DNA of 64,000 bases from Luidia sarsii. Its lineage: Eukaryota; Echinodermata; Asteroidea; Paxillosida; Luidiidae. Every line of letters begins with the position of its first letter. Position 1 is the first letter of the stretch. Below are positions 10,492 to 22,400 of this stretch, piece by piece. The stretch lies in the NCBI GenBank assembly GCA_949987565.1, contig OX465107.1:1847582-1911581 (forward strand), in the 5' to 3' direction. Below the pieces are notes generated by a model. The model was not told where the DNA came from. It worked only from the letters and a program-made list of their open reading frames with translations, and did not search any database. Both the position numbers and the translations under genes were made by a program.

Positions 10492-13400
10492 CTGTCGGGG
10501 GAGGGGTGTAAAAAGCATACCAAAAGTCGTAAGACAGAGCCCTGGCCGTTGGGTAAACTTTCCTTAAGGTGTTTTTGAGGATGACAAATTATAGGACATT
10601 TACATTTCAAGCCAGATCCAGTCAGACTTAACCATTAGTTTAGTTTAGTTTAGTTTAGCATAGTTCAGTTTAGTGTAGTTTAGTTTATTTCTTTAGTTTA
10701 GTTTAACCACTTTGAATTTGGATTGCCGGTGGTGTTGCTACACGCCACGCCCTCTGAATCCGGACGCCATTATGGTCTAAGTTTTAGACAAAGACTCTTT
10801 ACAGCCTATCGCAAAACAATATGTAGCATGACAAAAGCCACACAGATGTTCGATTGTGCCAGGTTTGACTCGCTTGTACACAAAGTGATCCAGATTACTG
10901 ATTGATTTTCCGATTGTTTAGTGAGTTTTGAAAATGGCACATTTTTCTCTTTTTTTAAATCTGAGTGACAGTCATGGGCACTGAATAGTGGCCTAGTGAA
11001 GTGGTCAAGGTCTGAACAAAGTTGGAGGGCCAAACGTTCGGATACGAACAGGACCTTTCACAAAGACACAGGGACAGTCTTGGGTCTAGGCTGACTATAA
11101 AATGATAACAATAACATTCTCCGCGAACAGAGCCTCTGTACACAACATGCTCTCACAAGACAACAAAAAAGAAGATATCTTGACAAGCACTCCATGCAAC
11201 GTGCTGCAGATTCTGCCCATCTGCATCCAATGCTTCACTAGACTTTTGATACAGATGAACATTATCACTGCTCTCAATGCTTAAATCATAGAATACACAA
11301 GGCAAGATCACATACGCACATATCACTGACAGCAGAATTTAACCATCAACAGGCATGCAACTCTGACTTGATATAGTCAATTTTGTGTTGTGTTGCATTA
11401 TGTTGAGTTGAATTGTATTAAGTTGTGCTGCATTGTGTTGTGTTGTGTTATGTTGTGTTATGCTAAATTGTGTTGTGTTGCGTTGTAATGCATTATTGTG
11501 TTGCTGTATTGTGTTGTGTTATGTTGTGTTATGCTAAATTGTGCTGTGTTGTATTGTATTGTATTGTATTGTGTTGTGTTGCGTTGTAATGCATTATTGT
11601 GTTGCTGTATTGTGTTGGGTTGTGTTGCATTACAAGGCAAGATCGTAGATGCACGTATCACTGACAACAGAATTCAACCTTTCACAGGCATGCAACATTG
11701 ACGCGACATAAAAAGTCCTTATATTGACACAATCTTGTGCACTTTGCGTTGTGTTGCATTACGTTGCACTACATTGTGTTGTGTTGTGTTGTGTTATGTT
11801 GCGCTTCATTGTGTTGTGCTGTGAGACCAAGATCACCACGATAAAAACAACCTCGCAAAATACACCATCATTTAAAAAGAAGTGCGAGCCACGGTGCACC
11901 GAACGAAAAGCTTGGCAGGCAACGAGAACACAATTTAAAAAAAAAAAAATGGACAAAGCTTGACACTTCATGCGCACAGGTCGAGAACGTAAGACAAATG
12001 AAGACACCACCGTGTCCCGTCAACCTACCTACGAGGATTTTGGGGTTTGTTTGTTTGTTTTAAATGGTTGGGCTCGCGCAACTGCGCGGACTGGAGTAGC
12101 CGGAGGCCTCTTGCAAGTGCATGAGCATGCTCAGCTGTCGGTTGCCATGGAGAGAGGAAGGTCAAAGGTTAGCTGGTCAGATTGGTGCATTGTGTGGGGC
12201 ATGATATGGGTGCGGAGGGGTAAACCCAGGTGTTTGGTTAATGTGCAGAAACCATTATTAAAAAGGGGGAGGTGGTGTTGGCAGTTTAGATTTAAGATGT
12301 TAATTCATCTTTTTATACTAGTCATCTTTTAAATATCTCAAACATTCAGAGTGTCGGACAATTGTTTATCCTATCAGTTGTTTTTTTCAGAGGCAGAATT
12401 AGTAATTATCTTCTCAGCCAATAACTCAAACACTAATCTAAAGATTCCAGAAATGTCTTGAGATCTAGACCGATTTTCTAAGGAAAAGAGTGGAAAGCTG
12501 TGGAAGTTATTGAATAGTGTGAGCCCTAATTTTCAACAATAAACCGGTAAGTGCTACAATAGTTCTATAAAAGGATTTTTCCAAAATTTACTTCAAAATC
12601 ATGCTGTCCAACATATTGCTAGCACTGTTTGGATTGATGACTCCTGGTGTCTAGAAAGCTTTCAACAGAGCTGAGGTAATGCTATGTTTTTTACACTCAA
12701 TGGTTAACCTCAGGCCTGCATCATTATCTGGGAGAGATAAGCAGAGATTCTTCAGGGACGTACCAGGGGATCTCCTTCGGCGTCGCTCTGGCCAGACGGC
12801 TGACCTTTGACCCCCGTGTGCATGGTGTAGCCGTCAAAGCCCACGTCCTCGGGCCGTAGCCGTAGCAACGAGGGCCAGTCCTGGCTGCTGGTCGGTTGCC
12901 AGGGGTAGCTGTCGATCACCCACTCGGCTGGATCCTCCCAAGTGGCTTTGCGACCGTACAGCTGCGAGTGGATTGATGGACAGTTGAACAAACCGTTAAT
13001 GGCTGGAGGCTATCAGCTACAGACAGCCACTGTGAAGGCTCTCAGAAAGTACTTGCATGGATAGACAGATGTCTAAGAAATGTAATTATCTTAGTAAAAA
13101 ATTATTCATTGAATCAGAGACTTCTGGTTTTGCGTGCCAGCGCTCTTACCATCTGAGCTATCCAGCCCTTAGATGGTGGTCTTCCCAAATGGTTAACTAG
13201 TCTTTGCCGGGGTGGGGGCGCCAGTCAAAAGCAATTCAACCATTAACAGCCGTTTATCTCCAGGGATCACACCCCCGCTTTCAACAAAAAGTCCTGTCAA
13301 GTTTTCTTTGCTGAGGACTGGATGAGGTGAGTTCTTAGGAATGTCGGCGGGGAGGGTTGTGGGGTTAACGAGACTCCTGACTGATCTGCAGTCCCTTCCT

Positions 13401-16400
13401 TACTGCTCCTAGGAATCCAGTCAAATGTCCTTTCTTGCTTTCACATTGAATCTAAGTAAGGCTTGTGCAAAGACCACGGGACTGTAACCAACAGGGCCAG
13501 GATTCAAAGAGTTCTTGAAAAAAAATTGAAATGTCTGGAGAGACTGTGAGGTGAGGGGAGAGAGTCTGGGGGACTGTGAGTTGAGGTGACGGAGTCAGGA
13601 GGCCGTGAGGTGAGAGGGGAGAGAGAGAGAGAGAGTCCCGAGACTGTGAGGTGACGGAGTTCAGAGACTGTTGAGGGTGAGGGGAGAGAGGCTTGAGACT
13701 GACCTGCAGCCCCTCCCGGACTGCCTCCAGGAGGTAGGGCACGATGGAGTAGTTCCAGAGGTCCGTGAACCAGACCTGGGAGCCGGCCAGGTCCACGGGG
13801 CAGGAGAGGAAGAGCCGGGGGCCGATGGTCACGTCCGAGGAGCTGTGCGACTCCAGGAACTTGTTCAGGTGCTGCCAAACCTTGGGCACCCAGTCGATGA
13901 TCTTGTTGAGGTCATTGTTGCGCGTGTTCTCGCGAATCTCCGTCTCCACCAGCTTGCGGCGCAGGAAGCGGCCGAGGAACCCCTTGACGGGCTCCATGTG
14001 GTTGGCGCACAGCACCCACCTGGGGGGGGGGGAGGAACCAACAACAAAGACAAGACGAGAAATCGGTCAGAAGATAATCGCAGGGATGAAGATGACCGAC
14101 AAAGTCATTTCCTTAAAATCACTCAAGGCCAACCAATTGTGCGACTGCGAGTGTGCGCTTACACGACCGAGAGATTCATGGCAGGGGTGCAGGCGTCCTT
14201 CAGTTTTGACATGACTCACCTGAAGTTGTGGTGGAGCTGGAGATTGGTGGAGGAGCAAGTGGCTTGGTTCATGGTGCCAATGATGAAGGGGCACTTGTGG
14301 TACTTGTAGCTGAGGAACCCGTTGAAGATGTCACCAAGGGAGCCCACGTGGTGGAGGTTGTCCAGGATGATGACGGAGGGAAGATCCATGGCGCTGCGAC
14401 AAAAAAGAAAAGGAGAAGAGGTCTTGAGAGACAGTCAGAGCAGAGGCCTAATGTTGGAGAGCTGCTTAAGCACAGAAAACCGGCTAAGCATGACAGTTCT
14501 TCCACACGGAGAACACAAGATTGCCTGACATACTTCAAACAGTGTGGTTTGACGTGTTTTTGAGTTTTGAAGCACTGGGATGGAGATCTGGGATAGGGGC
14601 CTCACTTTGTCTCGCACTGGTCCGCCACGTTGGTCAGGTACTGCTTGAGCTCCTTGCTGGACTTGTGGTCCACGTTGAAGATGGCTATCGTCGAGTCCGA
14701 CGGCTCCTTGCCGCTCCTGTGGAAGGAAAGAGAGACCCAATTGAAGTCTCGGTGAGTTTTGAAGGCTTGCATGGTGAAAGCGCAGTGTGGAAAGCTTGCA
14801 GTGACAACATGGTCGTCATCTCTTTCGCGATTGCGAGATTGGCTCTTAAAAGAGCCGGTAACTCAGTGGTTTTCAGGCAGTGTTCTCTGCCGACGAGGTT
14901 TAGACCTGAGGCCCATTCATTTGTGCACAGACCTGAGGCCCGTTCATTTGTGCACAGACCTGAGGCCCGTTCATTTGTGCACAGACCTGAGGCCCATTTA
15001 TTTGTGCACAGACCTGAGGCCCATTCATTTGCGCACAGACCTGAGGCCCATTCATTTGTGCACAGACCTGAGGCCCATCCATTTGTGCACAGACACGAGG
15101 CCCGTTCATTTGTGCACAGACCTGAAGCCTGTTCATTTGTGCACAGACCCGAGGCCCATTCATTTGTGCACAGACCTGAGGCCCGTTCATTTGTGCACAG
15201 ACCTGAGGCCCATTCATTTGTGCACAGACCTGAGGCCCATTCATTTGTGCACAGACCTGAGGCCCATCCATTTGCGCACAGACCTGAGGCCAATTCATTT
15301 GTGCACAGACCTGAGGCCCATTCATTTGTGCACAGACCTGAGGCCCATTCATTTGTGCACAGACATGAGGCCAATTCATTTGTGCACAGACCTGAGGCCC
15401 ATTCATTTGTGCACAGACCTGAGGCCCATACATTTGTGCCCATCCATTTGTATACACTAGCATAGGGAAATGTTCAGGTGTGCTCACCTCTGCACGATAT
15501 GGTCAGCCAGCCTCTGTGCCAGGAATGTCTTGCCGGTGCCGCTGGGCCCGCAAAGGATGATCCTGCGATGCTCCAACAGCAGCGAGATGTAGCGCTGCAG
15601 GATGGGCTTGGGAATGAGGGTCTCAAAGACCAGCCGGTCGCAGCTGTTCTGCTGCACGCCTGCAACAGCAACGGGCAAATATTACAATCAATCACACCGC
15701 GCCGTCACACAACCATGCATTGCTTGGCAGACACAAACGTTGCTACATCAGTGCGTCTGGACTAAATAGAGATAACTTTGTTGGGCTCTCATATGAAATA
15801 TACGACAGAGATAGCACTTAAAGACTATGGATAAGCTTTTGAACCATCTATAGATACAATCAGGGAGAGGGAAAGCCCACAAGCTGTCATAGCAACGACT
15901 AATTCATCAGATGAAGTCAGGGTAAGATAAAAAAGTTTCAAGGGTCCATATCAAGAACTACTGCATCAGGTGAAATCGTGGCTATGAACAATCATGTCTT
16001 TACGGGACGGTCTAAGCAACGCTGTAGGTTTTACCTTTGACATGGATCTGGATGGAAGTGTTGTCTCCCACCAGGTAGCCGCAGGGCAGGAGCTCGGGGG
16101 GGTCGGCATCTTTGGTCCGGCAGATCTCGCCGACCACGTAGCTGTGCACACTCTCGGCGCTCAGACCTACATTCGTCACTGGGTCGATCCTCAGAACGTA
16201 TTCCTGTGGATTACAACATTAGATGTTAGAATGCGAGGCTTTGGGTTAGAATGCCCTCTCTCTGAATATCTGTTTCTCTCTTGTCCTTATCTCTCAATCT
16301 GTCTCTCTCTCTTCATCTGTCTGTCTCTTTCTGTTCCTTTCTCTTTCCTCTATGCCCCTGTCTGTCTGTCTGTCTGTCTGTCCTCTCTGTCTGTATCTTT

Positions 16401-19400
16401 CTGTACCTAACTGTCTCTTTATGTTCCTCTGTCTGTCTCTCCGCCCTCTCAGTCTTGGTCTCTTAATCTGTCAGTCACTCTCTTCCTCTCTGTCTTGATG
16501 TCCCTCTGTCTGTCTCTCTATTTCAGTTTGTCTCATTCTGTCTGTCGGTTTTTCTCTGTAGTTCAGAGCTATTTTCAGATTTGCAGTGGACTAGGGCTGG
16601 TGCTAATGGGTATAACTTGGCTCAAAAGATGGTTTGTCAGGGGAGGGAGGGAGGGTAGGATTGGACCTCGTCAGTAATAAGGACAATCAGAGATCATAAA
16701 AAATGCACTCACCTTGAATATTCTTTTGACGACGCTGTCTAACGTGTCCCAGTTGGTCTTACTGCTGATACCTATTGTGCCAATGAATACCTCCTGTTGT
16801 TTTGACGTTAACAACTGCATTGAAAACAAAAGCAACCAAATATTCAAACTCCTCATTTATCATAAAATCAAGACTTCTGGCAGTCATTATACAGGACTTA
16901 AAAACAGAAAATTAACTTTCCCAAAACACCCTGAATCCGTTCTGATATCAGGAGAGGAAGTTGAAGGTTATCTCGCTATTTTTTTACATGACTTTTCTTT
17001 CGCATCAATTCAAAACTTGAATCAAATTTCCAACAGATTTTGAGATTGATGGCAGAGATGCATGCTCCATACACTGCTTGTATCTTCATCTGGCTGCAAG
17101 GCAGAGGCAAGCCTCATCTTTTTCCTGCCTGACCACTTCGCGTCGAGGACCTCTGAATTTGCACCGGGACCTTCGAATCCGGGCACCACCAGTGTCCAAG
17201 TTTTAGACAAAGACTCTTTACAGCCTACCACAAAATTTCATTCCACACAGACGCCAGATTGGACTCACTTGTACACAGAGTGTACTCATTGATTCATTTC
17301 AAGGTGCTTATTTTTCCTGATTGTTTAGACAGTTTTGAAAATGGCATTTTTTGATATATTTTTTTATCCGCCCGGCAGTCAAGGGCACTGAAACGTGTCA
17401 GAGGGAGGACGGTTTTTGGGAGCAGGATGGAACGGTCTGGTTTCGGCCCACTCACCTCGGCCTGTTTAACGGCCTCTGGCAGACTGCTGACGGCCACTGT
17501 CACAATAATGCGCTGGCTGTTGTTCGTCATGCCCGAGTTGTCGTCCAGCAAAATGTCTGCGAAAAAGGAGTCGAGAAAAGAGGGGAACGTTTAATTCTAA
17601 TTACCCATACCATTTTGGAACACTGCCTACCCATAAACTAAGCACTTCCTGCTGTGTTCGGAGGTAGAGTCTATATTCCTGAATTTCAACATCGTTTCCG
17701 TCTGAAGGTTTTGTCATTGTTATCCCAAAAGCTGAGCTCAGCACCTTTAACCTCAACACACAAAATACACCCTGCAGTTGTGTTATCGGCAGTAGGCTGA
17801 TGTTGGCAAAGCCTGAACCGGAGCCCCTGCTGTCTGATGGATAAGGGGGCAGTCTATAGGGTCATTTCAGAGGAGGAAGAAGGACTAGGGACGGACCTAG
17901 ACTGCCGTGGTCAGAGTTCATGCTGAGCCGGTGGCGCTCCAGTGAGTCGCGGCTGAGGCGCTTGGAGGAGCCCAGGGAGTTGAGGGAGGCTTGGGAGGAG
18001 CTGGCGTCCAGAGAGCGCTGAGCGATGACCTGACGCTGGAGCCGGTCGTTCTCCTGCTTGAGCGTGCTCATCTCATTCTGTTCATTTGTTGGCAAAATTT
18101 GGTTAAAAAAACAGAGAAATAAACAATTAATGTGACGTGCCCTGCAAAAAAATTGTCGCTTCTCACACTGGGGCAACTGAAAAATGTGGGGGTGAATAAA
18201 ATCAATTGAAAAATCACTTCTCTGCCATTTGTATCTATTTAATGATGTGTGCCAGTGAGTACCACAAGAGCGCCCTCTATAGATTCCTCCTCCCTGTGTT
18301 GTTGACCACCAGTGTGTGTGTGTCTCCCCCACCCTCCTCCCTTCCATTTTGTTCGTGGACATTTTCAGTAAGTAGCCAATTGGCCAATTTGCAATAGTTG
18401 TGGGTATACACTTTATGATAATGAGTATACTGTGGCCATTTTGGATCTATTTAGTGGCATGCACCGTTTGAATGCCACAAGAGCGCCCTCGCATTTATTT
18501 TGATCATGGACATTTTCAACAAGTACAAGTCACTCATTGGCCTTCAAAGACTATTTGCAGTAGTTGTGGGTATACTTTATGATAATGAGTATACGACGGC
18601 CATTTTGGATCTATTTAGTGGCGTGCACCGTTTGAATGCCACAAGAGCGCCCTCACCTTCATTTGGTCATAGACATTTTCAACAAGTACAAGTCACTCAT
18701 TGGCCTTCAAAGACTATTGGCAGTAGTTGTGGGTATACTTTATGATAATGAGTATACGACGGCCATTTTGGATCTATTTAGTGGCGTGCACCGGTTGAGT
18801 GCCACAAGAGCGCCCTCACCTTCATTTGGTCATAGACATTTTCAACAAGTACAAGTCACTCATTGGCCTTCAAAGACTATTTGCAGTAGTTGTGGGTATA
18901 CTTTATGATGAGTATACGGCGGCCATTTTGGATCTATTTAGTGGCGTGCACCGGTTGAGTGCCACAAGAGCGCCCTCACCTTCATTTTGCTCATGGACTC
19001 CTTCATCTGGTCCAGCTGGTGCTGGGAGCTGAGGGCCTCCAGCTTGACGTCGGTCAGCTTGGTCTCCTTATCCCTCAGCTTCCTCTTCAGGTCGTTGATG
19101 GTCTCTTGGCTCTTCTCCGCATCGTAGATCCTGGACGGACAACGATTGGAAACAACAAGAAAGCAATGAAGAGATTTGCTCAGATTTCTGAGGAAAAAGA
19201 AAAATGTGTACAGAACCTTTTGGAGCTCCCAGGAATGATGATTATTATTATCATGGCTGGTCTAAAGAATTTTTTTTTATATTTTTTTTTTATGAAAGAT
19301 CGCCGAGGTTTCATAAGGCCACTCGAGGTGATGGCTTTAGGAAAAATAGACGAGGAATAGACAGATGAAAAAAAAAGGGAAAGAAGGTATCTATTCACAT

Positions 19401-22400
19401 TCCTCTTGAACAGATCGAGTTTGTACAAAGATGGAAAACAGGATGTAGGTAGAGAGTTCCAAAGCATAGCACTTACAGGCCCAGGGGTAGAACTACAATC
19501 ACATTATACACAATCGCATTATATACAAACAATAAAAAGAGTAGAATTACATTGAAATAATCAATATCATGAGACCAGTTAAGAACAGACCTTGATTGTA
19601 AGCAGCCGGGACCCAGAGTGTTGATTCTTAGTTGATTCACACACTTGAAAATGCTATTTTGTAATTGTTTAGAAACAGTCACTTTGTTACGAAGTGGTCT
19701 GTATTTTGTCTCAAGATAAGGCAGCTTGTTGAATGGTGAGAATTTTGAGGCACCTGGAACCCAACCAGCTACCCCATCTCTTACCGACTGATACAATGTC
19801 ACAGACATCTAGAAATGAGCATTTGGCCCCAGTTTCTTAGTGAAAACACTGTACTTATCAAGCTGGCAAACCTTCAAGCCGACACAACCATAAACTTTAT
19901 TCTCAGGTGATGTCATACAGAGACCAAGCCTGAGCCCGAGTCTGATTCCGTAAAAGGGCCAAAGTCACAGCCGCAAGGCTCCAAAGTCAAATAGTCGGGC
20001 GCCCACTTACGCGGAGGTGGAGGCAGAGGTCTTCAGCTGTTGGTTGGCGGGGTACCCGCCGCTCTGGAAGGAGCTGTTGCTCTCCAGGTCCTCGGTGTCC
20101 GTGGAGGTGCCGTTCTTCTTCTTGCGACTGAAGGCTGCCCGGAACGAGCTTCGCAGCTGCACGGGGACAAAGGGAGACCGCACAACTCGATGAAAAAAAC
20201 CAACACGAACTTGAGGTGGATGAAACAGGGGCTGATCTTAGTTCTACGTGCGAAGAGAAAGACGCCAAAATCTTGGAAGACACACACAGGACTGAAGATT
20301 GAAGCGAAGTGCTCTCTCCTGGGAATCTAAATCTCAGCTTAGAAACCTTAAGTTATCTGTCATTAAGATGGGAGTGCATCATTTGGTAACTCTGGTCCTC
20401 TGGTAACTCTGGTTATTCTCAAAAGAAGAATTCACTGATTTCACCAAAAGGGCGTTTTATCCATATTCTGGGTCAAACCTTGGACCAAGGCACACACAAA
20501 CTCAACTGCGTACACCGAAAGAGAGTAAATCTCCAATAACCACCTCAACCATGTAAGCAATGTCTCGTATCTATTGAGGGTGGTTCTAGAGCTAAGGTTG
20601 CATCTACTGGGTTAGGAAATGGAAAATCTATGAACCGTATCCCAATGCTAGTCCAACGTTCTAAAGCTAGGCCACAAAGGTGACAAGGATCATGAGTCTA
20701 GTTGGCAATATCATGCAGACATCATTCACTGTAGAAGAAACGTCAAAGATAGAGAACTCCCGTGCTCTCATAACAAATAAACTCCAGTGCAAAAGAAAAA
20801 CAGACAAAATCAGGAAGACATACTCAAAGGATAATCAATAATGATCATGCAAGAGGAAAGGCTGTGACAAAAAGTTACTGGCTACGGCTTTGAATGATGC
20901 ACGAGCCTGTGGGAATCGGCTGCACATAAATACAGGTCAGCCGCTCCCATTGACTTGTGCGGATTTCAAATCCGTAGCCAGCGATTCCGGACGGCTCCTA
21001 TCTACCAAGTACCTTTTCGCCCGATGAGATCTGAACGGTGGTAGTTGATGATGAAGGGGAGTGGAATGATGGATGGATGGATGGATGGATGGATGAGAGG
21101 CAATGAAATGGAATGATAAAACAAATGGAGAACAAACTCCATATTAGTGAGGCAAAATGCAGATCATGAAAAAGGAGAAGGAATGGGGTTGATGGTCGCA
21201 TGATACTGATTGCAACTCAACTGATCGCTTTTGAAATCACAGCTTCTCGCATTGGTGTCCTGAAGGAGGGTAGCTGCAAGCAATTGTTGGGGGGTTTTTT
21301 TGGGGGGGGGAGGGGGATGTATTTGACAGGGCACAGTGCATGAGGCTGACTACTTGCTCCTCAATTGATAGAGAACTTGAACTTTGGTTGACATGCTCGA
21401 GGAACGTCGTGCCAGTGCTGAACAGTCAAGAGTTCAGTGCATGCTGGGTGCATTTTGGTTTTTAAGATAAAAAGCACGGTGCAAAATTCAGAAAGAAATG
21501 ACTTCAGGTGCAAAGAATGCTCAAGTCAACATATCTTATCAACATACTGACACAAGGGTCCAATTTAGAAAAAAAAAAAAATAATAATTCTCATTCTGAA
21601 GAGTGATGACTATGATGAGAGGTCTAAAGTCAGGCCTTTGGCAGCTGTCAACGTACTGTCAACCAACTGTCAACTAAATGGGAGTGCTACTAAATGATCA
21701 ACTACAAGCAAACTAAGGATAAGCCGTTGGCATTTCACTAATCTTTCTAATGTAAACTTGCATCATGTTATCAACTAACTGTCCGCTACATATCCATTTG
21801 TTGACTGGAAGTGAAATACTTGTCAGCTAGTTTTCAAGAGATTGTCAGCTAGTTTTTTCAAGATGTCAGCTAGTTTTTTCAAGATATTATCAGCTGGTTT
21901 TTAAGAGAATGACGTCAGCTAGTTTTCAAGAGATTGTCAACTAGTATTCAAGAGGTTGTTAGCTAGTTTTCAAGAGAATGTCGGCTAACTTTCAAGAGAT
22001 TGTCAGCTAGTTTTCACTGAGATTGTCAGCTAGTTTTCAAGAGATTGTCAGCTAGTTTTCAAGAGATTATCAGCTAATTTTCAAGATGTCAGCTAGTTTT
22101 CAAGATAATGTCCACTAGTTTTCAAGAGAGTGTCAGCTAGTCTTTTAAGAGATTGTCAGCTTATTTTCAAGTACATGTCAAGTCTGTGTCCACTAATTTT
22201 CAGCGACTGACGACTAATCTTCCAGTGATCGTCAACTGATGCTCGAGTGATTGTCCGCTCACTTTCCATGAGCAACTGTCAGCTGGACTTTCGACAGGAA
22301 TGGTTGCGGATCCGCCGCTGAACTTGACCTACCCAGTGCTTCTTCTTCTTGCCGTTCTTCTTGCCGTCTGTGACTTCCGAGTCGGTCATGGCAGAGCCAA

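Larger units (their letters stand above)
10492..12763 (-). other. NAV intron 13, repeat-filled
   Basis: No coding. It holds a GTTTA-type pentamer tract (about 10635-10705), a dispersed repeat (10711-10986), a hairpin-family fragment (about 11020-11085) and a duplicated TTGTG-rich block (11290-11830). Confidence 0.75.
20157..22332 (-). other. NAV intron 2
   Basis: No coding recognised. It holds a hairpin element (20878-20981), a GGAT tract near 21070-21092, a G-run at 21298-21315 and a degenerate 22-bp repeat (about 21815-22195). Confidence 0.7.

Noticed and set aside
13090..13225. A tRNA gene
   Set aside because: Only the 5' half and A box are tRNA-like; no anticodon arm, acceptor pairing or proper B box. 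A SINE explains it.
13671..14309. 212- and 149-residue plus-strand frames
   Set aside because: Antisense shadows of two NAV exons and the intron between.
14521..15487. Open frames of 195-314 residues with 9-residue repeats
   Set aside because: The 27-bp minisatellite keeps several frames open on both strands; it is intronic to NAV.
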